64,000 nucleotides of DNA from the NCBI RefSeq assembly GCF_003606265.1, contig NZ_CP023671.1, positions 62,001 through 126,000 of the forward strand. Reading direction: 5' to 3'. The DNA is from Clostridium septicum. GTDB lineage: Bacteria; Bacillota; Clostridia; Clostridiales; Clostridiaceae. This document shows, piece after piece, positions 35,421 through 45,159 of this stretch. The translations under genes were made by a program, and so were the position numbers. Below the pieces are notes generated by a model. The model was not told where the DNA came from. It searched no databases and was given only the letters and a program-made list of their open reading frames with translations. How positions within the stretch are numbered: the stretch's first letter is position 1; each line of letters starts with the position of its first letter.

Positions 35421-36045
35421 TAACTACTCTATCACTTATAGCTTTTACATCTTCAATATCATGAGTAACAAAAATGCAAGTAGTTTTTGATTTTTTTATT
35501 ATTTCTTTAAGTTCTTCTCTTATTTTTCCTCTTAAATGACTATCTAAATTACTGAAAGGTTCATCCATTAAAATTATTACTGGTTTTGGAGCTAATGCTC
35601 TCGCTAAAGCTACTCTTTGTTGTTGGCCACCTGATAATTCATAAGGATATCTATTTTCATACCCCTCTAAATTCACAAGTTTAATCATATTTTCAACTAT
35701 TTCCTTTTGTTCCTTTTTAGAAATTTTATGTAAGCCAAACTTTATGTTTTCATAAACATTTAAATGTGGAAATAATGCATAGTCTTGAAATACCATTCCA
35801 ACCTCTCTATCTTCTGGAGATACAAACTTTTCATCAGTAACTACTATTTTGTTACCAAGTATAATTTCTCCGCTATAAGGCTCTTCAAGTCCTGCAATTA
35901 AACGTAAAATAGTGCTTTTTCCACATCCACTAGCTCCTAAAATAGCTACTATCTCACCTTTTTCTATATTTAATGAAAATTTATCTATAATCATATCTTT
36001 AGAGTTATCATACTTAAAACTTAAATCTTTTATCTTAACTTGCAC
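35413..36045 (-). CDS. Iron(III) ABC transporter ATP-binding protein (FbpC-like, short)
   Basis: A 210-residue ATPase with Walker A GASGCGKST (about 38-46), signature LSGGQQQRVALARAL, Walker B VIILMDEPFSNLD and H-loop VTHD. The FQDYALFPHLNV Q-loop is typical of iron/polyamine-type importers. It is shorter than most FbpC (about 350), having no C-terminal regulatory/TOBE domain, which is common in this clostridial type. GTG start overlaps the permease gene end by 11 nt, with SD AGGAGGG. Third gene of the Fur-boxed operon. Confidence 0.92.
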   Translation of the reverse strand: MQVKIKDLSFKYDNSKDMIIDKFSLNIEKGEIVAILGASGCGKSTILRLIAGLEEPYSGEIILGNKIVVTDEKFVSPEDREVGMVFQDYALFPHLNVYENIKFGLHKISKKEQKEIVENMIKLVNLEGYENRYPYELSGGQQQRVALARALAPKPVIILMDEPFSNLDSHLRGKIREELKEIIKKSKTTCIFVTHDIEDVKAISDRVVKV

Positions 36046-37699
36046 TCTTTTCCCTCCTATTTTTACTTATATTATGAAAAATAAATATTGAAATCATACT
36101 AATTCCTATAATTATTAAAGAAGGAATTGCAGCTTCATATACTCTTTCATCATTTGCAAATTCATAAGCTTTTGTTGCTAATGTATCAAAATTAAAAGGT
36201 CTTAATGTCATAGTTAATGGAAGTTCTTTTATTATATCAATAAACGTAAGAATTCCTCCACTTACTATAGCACCTTTTATCATATTTAAATCCACTTTCA
36301 GAAAAGTTTCAGTAATTCCATATCCAAGTAATCTTGATGCTTCAAAATATTTAAATCCTACTTTTTCAAATCCTGCTTGTACATTATTAAATCCAACTGC
36401 TAGAAATCTAATTATATATGCAAAAATTAACATAGTTAGTGAACTGCTTAAAATAAGAGTCTTACTAGTAACACCAAAGATTATATATATATCTACTAAA
36501 CTTCTATCTATTGATATAAAAAATACTATTACTGAAATTGCTATTATTGCTCCTGGAATTGAATATCCAAGAGTTGCAATTTTTGAAAATATTTTCGATA
36601 TCTTAGACTTATTTATTCTACAAAAGTTACCTATAATAATAGATACAATTATTATTATTAAAGTTGCTATACTTGCTACTAAAATAGTATTCCTTAATAG
36701 TTTTAGAAAATCATGATTTAAAACATTTTTATAACTAAAAATAGCCCATGATATCAATTGAAGAACTGGTATTAAAAATGATATTAAAAATACTATAAAG
36801 CAACTTAAAAAGGCTATTAAAGCTTTTTTACCACTTAATTTTTGTCTTTTCAAAGGTCTTACTTTACTATTTGATGAGGAATATTTTCTTCGCCCTCTTA
36901 ATATATTCTCAAAAATAAAAATGGCTACAACAAAAATCATTAATATTCCGCTTAATTTAACTGCTGTATCTATATCACCCATTCCATACCATGTTTTAAA
37001 TATGGCTGTTGAAAATGTACTTACTCCAAAATAATTAACAACTCCATAATCACTAAAAACTTCTAATATTACTAAACTTACACCTGCTATTATTGATGGC
37101 CTTGAGATTGGAAGTATTATTTTTGTAAATATAGAAAATGAATTATGTCCTAGCATTCTAGCATTTTCTATTAATGCTGAACTTTGATTTTCTAAAAATG
37201 CCTTGGTTGTTATATATACATATGGAAAAAGAAAAAATGTAAATATAAATACAGCTCCCTTTAACGACATAATATCAAAATACTTTGGGTCTAAAAATAT
37301 GGAAAAATTATTTCTTAAAGTTTTTTGAATAATACCAGTATAACTAAAGATTCCAGCATATGTATATGCGGCTATATATCCAGGTATAGCAATTGGTAGT
37401 ACTAATGATAAACTAAAAAATTTTCTAAATGGAAAATCATACATACTAATTAGCCAAGCTAAAACAACTCCAAGTATTAAAGTAAATATTGCAGTAAAAA
37501 ATGCTATTTTCAACGAATTTATTGTATAGTCCTTAAGTAAAAATTCTTTAACATGATACCAGTTTTCATTAGGCTCTTCAAATATTTTTAATAAAACATC
37601 AAGGGTAGGTGCAAGAATAAGCACTACCCCTAATGTACTTAAAAGAGCCCATATATTAAAATCTTTTTTAAATCCTCTTTTAAGTTTTTTGATATTCAT
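36035..37699 (-). CDS. Iron(III) ABC transporter permease (FbpB-like, two fused permease domains)
   Basis: A 554-residue protein with about 12 helices in two homologous halves. Each half has an EAA loop that contacts the ATPase: one around ALIENARMLGHNSFSIFTKI, the other EKVGFKYFEASRLLGYGI. This double-length form is typical of ferric-iron ABC importers such as SfuB/FbpB. The ATG at 37699 is just after the stop of the binding-protein gene; an ATG at 37711 would overlap it by 10 nt. Cotranscribed with the other two genes. Confidence 0.92.
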   Translation of the reverse strand: MNIKKLKRGFKKDFNIWALLSTLGVVLILAPTLDVLLKIFEEPNENWYHVKEFLLKDYTINSLKIAFFTAIFTLILGVVLAWLISMYDFPFRKFFSLSLVLPIAIPGYIAAYTYAGIFSYTGIIQKTLRNNFSIFLDPKYFDIMSLKGAVFIFTFFLFPYVYITTKAFLENQSSALIENARMLGHNSFSIFTKIILPISRPSIIAGVSLVILEVFSDYGVVNYFGVSTFSTAIFKTWYGMGDIDTAVKLSGILMIFVVAIFIFENILRGRRKYSSSNSKVRPLKRQKLSGKKALIAFLSCFIVFLISFLIPVLQLISWAIFSYKNVLNHDFLKLLRNTILVASIATLIIIIVSIIIGNFCRINKSKISKIFSKIATLGYSIPGAIIAISVIVFFISIDRSLVDIYIIFGVTSKTLILSSSLTMLIFAYIIRFLAVGFNNVQAGFEKVGFKYFEASRLLGYGITETFLKVDLNMIKGAIVSGGILTFIDIIKELPLTMTLRPFNFDTLATKAYEFANDERVYEAAIPSLIIIGISMISIFIFHNISKNRREKSAS

Positions 37700-37701
37700 T
37701 A

Positions 37702-38724
37702 TTATTTCCATCCAACTTTATTCATTATTTCAACTGCTTTAGCATTATATTCTCCAAGAGCTGATAAATTTATATCTTGTGGCTTAAATTCTCCCCATGA
37801 TTTTAAAAGTTCTGCAGATTCAACTTTAGGATTTGCAGGATATTCGAAATTAGTTTCAGCAAATTGTTTTTGAGCTTTTTCAGAAGTTAAAAACTCTATA
37901 AACTTAATTGCATTTTCCTTATTTTTACTATATTTAGTTAAACCTATCGCACTAACATTTACATGAGTACCTGTAGTATTTTGATTTGGGAAAAATACGC
38001 CTACCTTTTCTCCTACTTTAACTTCTTCTGAATCTTTAGAATCTATTAATTTTCCTACATAATATGTATTCATTATTGCAATATCACCTTCACCTGCAGC
38101 TACAGCCTTAGCTTGATCTCTATCACTTCCTTTTGGATCTCTAGCAAAGTTTTTAACTAATTCTTTAGCCCATTTTTCAGTAGCTTCTTCTCCGTTTATT
38201 GCTATCATAGATGCAACTAATGATTGATTGTATATATTAGTAGATGATCTAGTTAATATTTTGCCTGACCATTTAGAGTCAATTAATTCTTCATAAGTTG
38301 ATAATTCTTCTGGGTTTACTCTTTCTTTAGAATAAACTAAGACTCTTGCTCTAACTGCCAAACCAAACCATTCATTATCTTTATCTCTTAAATTTGATGG
38401 AATATTTTCATCTACAACTTTTGACTCAACTGGTTGTAAAAGCTTTTTTTCTTTAGCAGCATATAATCTACCTGCATCAGCTGTTATTAATAAATCTGCC
38501 TCAGTATCCTTACCTTCTCTTTCTAACCTTTCTAGAAGAGCATCTGGTTCCCCTTTAACTACATTTATTTTAACTCCAGTCTCCTTAGTGAACTCTTCAT
38601 ATAAAGCATCATCAGTATCATAATGTCTACTTGTATATAGATTTAAAACTCCTGAATTTGACTTATCTGATAATTCTTCCTTTCCACATCCAGCTAATAT
38701 CCCTAAAGATATTACCCCAATCAT
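37702..38724 (-). CDS. Iron(III) ABC transporter substrate-binding lipoprotein (FbpA/FutA-like), start region frameshifted
   Basis: This is a periplasmic-binding-fold lipoprotein for ferric iron. The lipobox is LGILAGC, Cys near residue 13 of this reading. The mature chain starts with GVLNLYTSRHYDTDD and has the typical tail Tyr-rich binding region (NTYYVGKL). The reading from ATG at 38724 lacks a basic n-region and any SD. The real SD (GGAGG) and an ATG lie at 38749, followed by seven A's; with one A fewer the frame becomes MKKLLLSIMIGV, a perfect signal peptide. So the gene as shown is frameshifted near its start. It may be a variable tract, inactive, or a sequence error. Start of the Fur-controlled operon. 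Confidence 0.85.
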   Translation of the reverse strand: MIGVISLGILAGCGKEELSDKSNSGVLNLYTSRHYDTDDALYEEFTKETGVKINVVKGEPDALLERLEREGKDTEADLLITADAGRLYAAKEKKLLQPVESKVVDENIPSNLRDKDNEWFGLAVRARVLVYSKERVNPEELSTYEELIDSKWSGKILTRSSTNIYNQSLVASMIAINGEEATEKWAKELVKNFARDPKGSDRDQAKAVAAGEGDIAIMNTYYVGKLIDSKDSEEVKVGEKVGVFFPNQNTTGTHVNVSAIGLTKYSKNKENAIKFIEFLTSEKAQKQFAETNFEYPANPKVESAELLKSWGEFKPQDINLSALGEYNAKAVEIMNKVGWK

Positions 38725-38739
38725 AATTGATAATAATAA

Positions 38740-38746
38740 TTTTTTT
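38740..38746 (-). repeat. Homopolymer A7 tract in the fbpA-like signal peptide
   Basis: Seven A (minus strand) directly after the SD-supported ATG at 38749. Six, or nine, would join ATG to the lipoprotein frame. A candidate for slippage-based ON/OFF switching. Confidence 0.5.
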
Positions 38747-38778
38747 CATAATCCCCTCCATCTTTACAAATTATTTGT

Positions 38779-38793
38779 TGATAACGATTATCA
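38779..38793 (-). promoter_or_regulatory. Fur box upstream of the iron ABC operon
   Basis: TGATAACGATTATCA, a 15-bp near-palindrome (7-1-7, one mismatch) matching the Fur consensus, 30 bp upstream of the SD-supported start. Iron-replete Fur would repress the operon. This supports the iron assignment. Confidence 0.8.
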
Positions 38794-38866
38794 TTTCTTT
38801 GTACTAAATTATCATATCCGACTTTATATATCAACATTAATTGATAATAAATTTCACTATTAAATA

Positions 38867-38908
38867 AAAAAAGTACCCTTATGCATTAATTCATAAGGGT
38901 ACTTTTTT
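38867..38908 (-). terminator. Terminator of the MFS gene
   Basis: AAAAAAGTACCCTTATG pairs with CATAAGGGTACTTTTTT, an unusually strong stem just after the MFS stop. Confidence 0.9.
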
Positions 38909-38917
38909 ATCTAATTA

Positions 38918-40090
38918 TTATATATTTAAATCATTATTAGAGGTTTTATTCATTTTTCCTTTAGGAAGTAACGTATATGTTAATACTATTGCAAGAATAA
39001 TTAATATAAATCCTAATAAATACATTAAGCCGTATCCAAATTTTTCTTGTACAAAACTATATATAGCTGGATATATAAAATTGGCTCCTCCACTACTTAA
39101 AACTGATAATATAGCAAAAGCACTAGGCACTATCTTTTCATCTGTTACTTCTCTTAAATACTTAAAGATAAACGTTAAATATAAACTATACATAACTCCA
39201 TGTAACTGGTCTCCTAGTACTATAAGCGGAAGTACACCTGTTGAAAATAACATTATTTTAATTGAAGCTATTGTAAATGCCATCATTATACACTTTTTAC
39301 TATTAGCTTTTGATAAATATTTAGTAACAAGCATAAAAGATAAGAACTCTATAAAAACTCTAAACCCTATAGACCCACTATATATCTTATTAGCTAAATC
39401 AATGTTCTTAGTTACGTCTACTAAATATGATGAATAAGCAAAGTCTAACCCTGTATAACTACCAATACTTAAAAATACTATTAGGGCTAAAAGTACTATA
39501 TTTTTATCTTTAATTAAGTCTTTAAATCCAACTTTTGATAAGTTTTCTATTTTTATTTCTGTATTTTCAAACTTAAATATGATAATTAATGCCATTATAA
39601 TTATCATTGATAATGCCAAAATGTGAAGTATTCTATAACCAAATTTGGCTATTATTCCTCCTCCTAATAAAACAATACAACCATATCCTATTGAACCCCA
39701 TTTTCTAATATCAGAAAACTCATATCCCTTTTTAACACATAAATCTTCTATATATATTTCAAATATACCTGTTATTGGAGCTAGGACTCCTCCATAGATA
39801 GGTGCAAATATAATAGCTAAATCTTTATTTATAACAATTAACCCTATTATTGCAAAAAACACAAAAGCTAAATATATTAAAATAAATCTATTTCTATTTT
39901 TAACCTTGGAAAATTGATTTGATAAAATTGGTTGTGCAATTAATGTAAATAATGCTCCTACAGAAACTACCCCACCAACCTGTGTTAAAGACAATCCTAC
40001 ATGTTGATTTAGATAAGGGAAATAAAATGTTGTTAATACACTAGCAACCCCAAACACAATATAGGTTGTTAAATTAAAATATTTCTTCAA
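38918..40090 (-). CDS. MFS transporter (MFS_1-like, LacY/NupG-type)
   Basis: A 390-residue protein with 12 predicted helices. It starts FNLTTYIVFGVASVLTTFYFPYLNQHVGLS and has the short FEIYIEDLCVKKGYEFSDIRKWGSIGYG motif (R-K-W-G-S between helices 4 and 5), both characteristic of the MFS_1_like group related to LacY and nucleoside symporters. The substrate is unknown. Monocistronic, upstream of the iron operon on the same strand but with a very strong terminator between. Confidence 0.85.
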   Translation of the reverse strand: MKKYFNLTTYIVFGVASVLTTFYFPYLNQHVGLSLTQVGGVVSVGALFTLIAQPILSNQFSKVKNRNRFILIYLAFVFFAIIGLIVINKDLAIIFAPIYGGVLAPITGIFEIYIEDLCVKKGYEFSDIRKWGSIGYGCIVLLGGGIIAKFGYRILHILALSMIIIMALIIIFKFENTEIKIENLSKVGFKDLIKDKNIVLLALIVFLSIGSYTGLDFAYSSYLVDVTKNIDLANKIYSGSIGFRVFIEFLSFMLVTKYLSKANSKKCIMMAFTIASIKIMLFSTGVLPLIVLGDQLHGVMYSLYLTFIFKYLREVTDEKIVPSAFAILSVLSSGGANFIYPAIYSFVQEKFGYGLMYLLGFILIILAIVLTYTLLPKGKMNKTSNNDLNI

Positions 40091-40200
40091 GATTTTTCCT
40101 CCTCATTCTTCATATGTTATCTATAAATATTACCGAATAATTCTAACACTATATAGTTTTAAAGTAAACATTCATAATATATTAATTACAATTTAAATTA

Positions 40201-41985
40201 TTAATTAAAATATCTACCTTTTATTATTTTTTCTCCAATTTTATAGGCATTTTTTAAATGTTCTTCTTCTTTTTCATCTTTTGGAGTACCCTTTATTTCA
40301 TTTCCCTTAATTACAGTTGCATTTCTATTAGTGTTTACAAGAACTCTTCCCATTAATTTTTCTTTATAATATTTATCATCAATTCCTAATAAATATAATA
40401 AAGTTGGAGCTATATCTACATGTCCTCCATTTACATTAAAAGTTTCACCTTTATTGTTCTTAGAATAAATAATAAATGGGATTTTCTTTTCATAACTTCT
40501 CCACCAATCTCCTTCTAAAGGTAAATCTTGAATTTTATCATTATAATATTTATGAACGCCACCGTGGTCTCCATAAATTACAACAACTGTATTTTCCATT
40601 AAACCACTTTCTTCTAAAAGTGAAATAAACATACCTATTTGCTTATCTGTATAATTTATACTTTGAAAATATCCTCCAAGATAATTTTCATCTAACCATT
40701 TAGGTAATGATAAACTTCTATACTCATCTTGTATATCAAAAGGTCCATGACTTGTTAAGGTGCTGATTACACCATAAAATGGTTGTTTTAATGTAGCTAA
40801 TTTGTTATAAAACTGTGTTAATGTAGTTCTATCTGACAAACCAAAACCTGCATATTCATCCTTTTTATATTCTCGAATATCCCATATTTCTTTAAAACCA
40901 AATCCGTTTTTATGAAGCTCACCAAATCCCCAATCAGACCCTTTTTCTATATGAGTTGAAAAAGTATGATATCCATTTTCACCTAAAACTGCTGGAAAAG
41001 AATTGTATTTTGTTTCTGGATAATCAAGAGCTGTTATACAATCTCCTAATGTAAATGTAGAAGCATTAATTAAAACATCGCAATCTATACTATTTGCACC
41101 ATTGTTTTGTTCATATATATTATTAAAATATAATGAATTCTCTATAAGTCTATTTAAATTAGGCGTTATAGGTTGTCCAAATATTTCTTTACCAATAACA
41201 AAGTTTTCTAATGATTCAATTTGTAAAAATACAACGTTTTTTCCTTTAAGCATTCCTTTATAATTGTTATCAGGTAAATTTTCATTATTATATTTTAACC
41301 AGCTTTCTATTTGTTCTTTATCCTCTTTATTTTCTTTTGTAAATAATTTTTTTAAAGTGTTATCAGCTTCATAAACATGAAATCCTATCGGTCCTAAATT
41401 ATTCATAGTTATATATTGTGCCCATTCAGTTTTAAAAAAGCTAATTTCTCCATCTGATAAATCTTTTATATCAAAAGCCCTATTAAAACCAAATATAACC
41501 AAAAATGATAGGCTCAATATTAAAATACCTTTAATGTAACTTCTTCTTGCTGAAAAATTTATAGTTTTATTTTTTATTAAAATTATAATACTAATAATAT
41601 CTATTAAAAATAAACTATCTATTAAGTTAAAATTAATTAAGCTTTTATTAAATGGATTTATTAAATCATTAAAAAATATTAATTTTAATCCTAAAAATCC
41701 ATTTGTTGCTCTAAAATACCATATATCAAATATTAAAAATAAACTTATTATTAAGTTTATTAAAATATAATATATTTTTTGTGGTTTTTCTTTTAAAAAA
41801 TAGCCAAATGACATAAAAATTAATATAAATGCACTAAAAAAACTTAGGCTAAAAATATTAATTTTCAATTCTCCTCCTGATGTTGTTACTAACCCTAAAA
41901 ATAATATATTTTTCAATAATAAAAATATAAAGGTTAATAAAAACATATTTTGTTGCTTTAATACTTTAATGTTAAATTTTTTCAT
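40201..41985 (-). CDS. LTA synthase-family sulfatase-fold membrane enzyme (LtaS-like)
   Basis: A 594-residue protein. Five N-terminal membrane helices (about 15-32, 43-63, 69-90, 120-140, 150-170) precede a long linker and an outer sulfatase domain, the layout of enzymes that polymerise glycerol-phosphate into lipoteichoic acid. Metal ligands: Glu257 (QIESLENF), the distal D-H pair in VVIYGDHGG, and a His in SHGPFD. Where LtaS has its catalytic Thr (GKTSDSE), this protein has NGANSIDCD, so Ser299 is the probable nucleophile. Ser still fits the phosphotransfer fold, but the substrate may differ from standard LtaS. Monocistronic. Confidence 0.88.
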   Translation of the reverse strand: MKKFNIKVLKQQNMFLLTFIFLLLKNILFLGLVTTSGGELKINIFSLSFFSAFILIFMSFGYFLKEKPQKIYYILINLIISLFLIFDIWYFRATNGFLGLKLIFFNDLINPFNKSLINFNLIDSLFLIDIISIIILIKNKTINFSARRSYIKGILILSLSFLVIFGFNRAFDIKDLSDGEISFFKTEWAQYITMNNLGPIGFHVYEADNTLKKLFTKENKEDKEQIESWLKYNNENLPDNNYKGMLKGKNVVFLQIESLENFVIGKEIFGQPITPNLNRLIENSLYFNNIYEQNNGANSIDCDVLINASTFTLGDCITALDYPETKYNSFPAVLGENGYHTFSTHIEKGSDWGFGELHKNGFGFKEIWDIREYKKDEYAGFGLSDRTTLTQFYNKLATLKQPFYGVISTLTSHGPFDIQDEYRSLSLPKWLDENYLGGYFQSINYTDKQIGMFISLLEESGLMENTVVVIYGDHGGVHKYYNDKIQDLPLEGDWWRSYEKKIPFIIYSKNNKGETFNVNGGHVDIAPTLLYLLGIDDKYYKEKLMGRVLVNTNRNATVIKGNEIKGTPKDEKEEEHLKNAYKIGEKIIKGRYFN

Positions 41986-42135
41986 AGTAACTACCCCTTC
42001 GTGCTTTACCTTGTTTGCTCTTACAAATTATATCATAAAAAGTATTTTTGTTTACTATATAAAATTTATATTTTTATTCACATTTAATATTTTAATGATA
42101 TAATTAACAATATTCTTGACTTTAGGAGTGATATT

Positions 42136-42882
42136 ATGTCTTATATTGTATTTGATTTAGAATTTAACCAATGCTATGACCCAACAGATGAAAATAAAAT
42201 AATTACAAATTCTTTATGTCCATTTGAAATAATTCAGATAGGCGCTATAAAGTTAGATGAATATTTAAACAACATTAACTACTTTGATAGGCTAATTAAA
42301 CCTACTGTTTATCCCTACATTCATCCATTTGTAAGAGAGCTTACTGGAATTAAAGATGAAGACTTAATTAAATCTGATGATTTTAGCATAATTATAAAAA
42401 ATTTTTTTGAGTTTGCTAAATCAAAGGATAGTATTTTTATAGTATGGGGAACTACTGATATTAAAGAAATTGTTAGAAATATGAAATTTCATAAAATAAA
42501 TATAGATTCATTAGAAATTAGATATATAGATTTACAAAAAATTATTTCAAAGAAACTTAAGTGCCCTAAAGGAATCAAAATAGGTCTTAGTAAAGCACTA
42601 GAAATTTATAATATTGAATTAGATAAAGATTTACATAATGCTTTTAATGATGCTTACTATACTGCTGAAGTCTTTAAAAAAGTGTATAATTCTAATATTA
42701 AACCATCAATTTATAATTTTAAAATATATAATAGTAAGTCAACTTCTAACAAATTAAATATTGATTATGATAAATTATTTAGTCAATTTGAAAAAATGTA
42801 TAGTAAATCTTTAACTACTACTGAAAAAGAAATGATTAAATTAGCTTATATTATGGGAAAAACTAATCAATTTAAAAAATAA
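42136..42882 (+). CDS. DEDDh 3'-5' exonuclease (RNase T/DnaQ-like, KapD type)
   Basis: A 248-residue exonuclease. Exo I FDLEF gives Asp7 and Glu9, Exo II is around IVWGTTDIKEI, and Exo III HNAFNDAYYTAEVF gives the catalytic His and Asp. The spacing is DEDDh type, as in KapD and sporulation-linked exonucleases. It ends with a C-terminal helical region (SQFEKMYSKSLTTTEKEMIKL). Acts on single-stranded DNA or RNA ends; the natural substrate is unknown. SD AGGAGTG. Convergent with the Nudix gene across a terminator. Confidence 0.88.
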   Translation: MSYIVFDLEFNQCYDPTDENKIITNSLCPFEIIQIGAIKLDEYLNNINYFDRLIKPTVYPYIHPFVRELTGIKDEDLIKSDDFSIIIKNFFEFAKSKDSIFIVWGTTDIKEIVRNMKFHKINIDSLEIRYIDLQKIISKKLKCPKGIKIGLSKALEIYNIELDKDLHNAFNDAYYTAEVFKKVYNSNIKPSIYNFKIYNSKSTSNKLNIDYDKLFSQFEKMYSKSLTTTEKEMIKLAYIMGKTNQFKK

Positions 42883-42915
42883 AAGAAAAGGATAATATTC
42901 ATATCCCTTTCTTTT
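42881..42915. terminator. Terminator between exonuclease and Nudix genes
   Basis: AAAAGAAAAGGATA and TATCCCTTTCTTTT pair with a small bulge; A/T tails on both sides serve the two convergent genes. Confidence 0.8.
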
Positions 42916-43540
42916 ATTTAAAATAATTTTTTTTATTTAGCTCTTTTATAAAGTTTTCTAGTATTTTAGCTGTTATCCCCCAGATAACATATTCATTATA
43001 TATATAAAATAATGATGGATAAATTCCATTTTTAAATTTATAATTTTCTCCATTATTTATTAATTCAAATGGAAATTTTTCATTTCTTTTTATTAATATT
43101 TCATTATTAATTATCGTAGGCTTATTTTCATATAAAAATTTAAGAGGTACTGAAAATATATGATCTACTTCACTTTTGTTTATTTTTATATTATTCATAT
43201 TTTTTATATATACTATAAATGGATGTATTATTAATCCGTAGTGAGTTACTAATGTATCTAATTCAGTTATTATATCAAAATCATTAATATCTAACCCAAT
43301 TTCTTCCCAAATCTCCCTAACAATGGCTTCTTTAGGCGTTTCATCTTTGTCTATTTTACCGCCTGTAAAAGATATATCTCCTGGTTGACTTTTCATTTTC
43401 TTTGATCTTACTTGAAAAATAACATTTTCTTCTCCATTTTCTTCAAGTATTATAATTGCAACTGATGCTCTTTTCATGTATTCCCAACCATTTATATACG
43501 GATCAAATTTATTAAATATAATTTTTAATTTATTTATCAT
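42914..43540 (-). CDS. Nudix hydrolase, CoA pyrophosphatase type
   Basis: A 208-residue Nudix protein. The box is GGKIDKDETPKEAIVREIWEEIG (Gx5Ex7REUxEExGU), with the REIWEE acids binding the metal. Before it stands VIFQVRSKKMKSQPGDISFTGG, which matches the CoA-specific UPF0035 extension (RSxxMxxxxGxxxFPGG; here SFTGG rather than the usual FPGG). The reaction is CoA or acyl-CoA to phosphopantetheine and 3',5'-ADP. SD GGAGA. Monocistronic. Confidence 0.9.
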   Translation of the reverse strand: MINKLKIIFNKFDPYINGWEYMKRASVAIIILEENGEENVIFQVRSKKMKSQPGDISFTGGKIDKDETPKEAIVREIWEEIGLDINDFDIITELDTLVTHYGLIIHPFIVYIKNMNNIKINKSEVDHIFSVPLKFLYENKPTIINNEILIKRNEKFPFELINNGENYKFKNGIYPSLFYIYNEYVIWGITAKILENFIKELNKKNYFK

Positions 43541-43734
43541 TACATTCTCCTATTTTATTTTTATTTTTTATTATATCAAATGGTTGTTTTTTTTGTAAAT
43601 TTTTATTTTATATCATTTACGAGTATATTAAATACAAGTATTAAATTTATCTGACAACTTCACTTGCAAAAATAACTTTCCAATTTTGTATTAAATATGT
43701 AAAATATACTTATATAAATAAAGGATGATACTAT

Positions 43735-44765
43735 ATGAAAAAAACTTTAGGTCTTACATATAAAATATTCCTTTGAATGTTTACTGTCTTAATATTTGCC
43801 TTATTAATTAGATCAATTCCATCTAGCTTTCTGCTAGATACTGTTCTTTTAAATGGTATTATTAAAATACTAAGTGATGGATTTTTAACTATTATAAAGA
43901 TGATGGTAGTTCCTTTAGTGTTAATATCTTTAACTTAAGGAGCATCATCAATGGGAAATGTAAAAAAATTAGGTCCAGTTGGATTTAAAACTTTTACATT
44001 TTATATTTCTACAACATGTATAGCTATTACCATTGCTATATTTATTGCATTTTTAATAAATCCTGGTATTGGTCTTGATTTATTCCATCTAGTTTCTGAA
44101 ACTCCTATTATTTCTAGCTCAAAATCCTTTACTGAGATTTTAATTGGAATAATTCCTTCTAATCCATTTAAATCAATGGTTGAAGGAAAAATGCTTCAAA
44201 TTATATTTTTTTCAATATTGCTAGGACTTTCAATTTGCTTAGCCTCTGAAAAAACTTCTCCTGTAAAAAATTTATAAAACCTGATTCTATAGTATTTTCT
44301 ACAACTTCAAGTAATTCAGCTCTTCCAGTTACTTTAGAAACAATGGATGATATGGGTGTTGATAATTCCATTTCATCATTTACTATGCCTTTAGGTTCTA
44401 CTATAAACATGAATGGAACTGCTATAATGCAAGGAGCTGCAGATATCTTTATAGCTCAAATTTATGGAATTAATTTAAGAATAAATACAATCCTAACAAT
44501 TATTTTAACTGCTACCTTGGCTTCAATTGGAACTGCAGGAGTTGCTGGAGTTGGAATGATAATATTATTTATGGTTCTTCAATCTGTAGGTTTGTCAATT
44601 GATGGAATTGGATTAATTCTTAATGTAGATAGAATTTTAGATATGTGTATAAGTACATTAAATACTATGGGAGATTATATTTGTATTATAAACTCTTTTA
44701 ATGAAGAAAAATATTATTCTAGTGGTAATATATTAATTAATGAAAGTGAAGGTTTACCTAATTAA
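43735..44765 (+). pseudogene. Dicarboxylate/amino acid:cation symporter (GltP/DctA type), multiply broken
   Basis: The gene starts with ATG 43735 (SD AAGGATG) and has two in-frame stops: TGA at 43774-43776 and TAA at 43936-43938 (LVLISLT-stop-GASSMGN, where relatives have a residue). A middle stretch (from about residue 180) ends at 44277 with VKNL-stop. The frame then continues after a missing segment as DSIVFSTTSSNSALPVT, MPLGSTINMNGTA and SIGTAGVAGVG, the substrate-binding and hairpin signatures of the family. About 100 residues around the middle helices are absent. At least four lesions make it non-functional; translation of the later piece would not give a transporter. Confidence 0.93.
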
Positions 44766-44800
44766 AATAAGACCGTACATTTGTACAGTCTTATTTTAAT
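44761..44800. terminator. Terminator between symporter pseudogene and small gene
   Basis: ATTAAAATAAGAC(C)GTACA and its downstream copy pair around an AT loop, with one mismatch. Serves the plus pseudogene and the minus 77-residue gene. Confidence 0.8.
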
Positions 44801-44813
44801 TAATTTATTTTAA

Positions 44814-45047
44814 TTAATTTATTTTACTAAATATTTCATTTATAATTTCTACTCTTTCATTACCTAAAACATTAGCTAACTTTGTTGGCATAGTATTTCC
44901 TTTGTACACTCTATCTTCATTAGCTTTTATAATTTTAATTACTTTACCTTCTAATTCATTATAAGATAAAAGATCCTCTAAATATAAATCAACTAAATCC
45001 TTTAAATGTGTAGCTAACTCCTTAGGATTTCTATAAACTACTCTCAT
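44814..45047 (-). CDS. Small conserved-looking protein of unknown function
   Basis: A 77-residue soluble, mostly helical protein: MRVVYRNPKELATHLKDLVD, then YLEDLLSYNELEGKVIKIIKANEDRVYKG and a C-terminal LGNERVEIINEIF helix. The sequence has the feel of a short clostridial DNA-binding-like family, but I make no claim. Good SD (GGAGG, 6-8 nt spacing). It stands alone, upstream of hppA's end on the same strand, separated by 112 nt. Confidence 0.6.
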   Translation of the reverse strand: MRVVYRNPKELATHLKDLVDLYLEDLLSYNELEGKVIKIIKANEDRVYKGNTMPTKLANVLGNERVEIINEIFSKIN

Positions 45048-45159
45048 TTGTATTCCTCCATATTAATTAAAATATATCTTATCCTAAGTATTATATATCA
45101 ATATTACACTTTTTCATATAGAAAAATATATATTGTAATTTAGTTTAACTTTAAAATTC

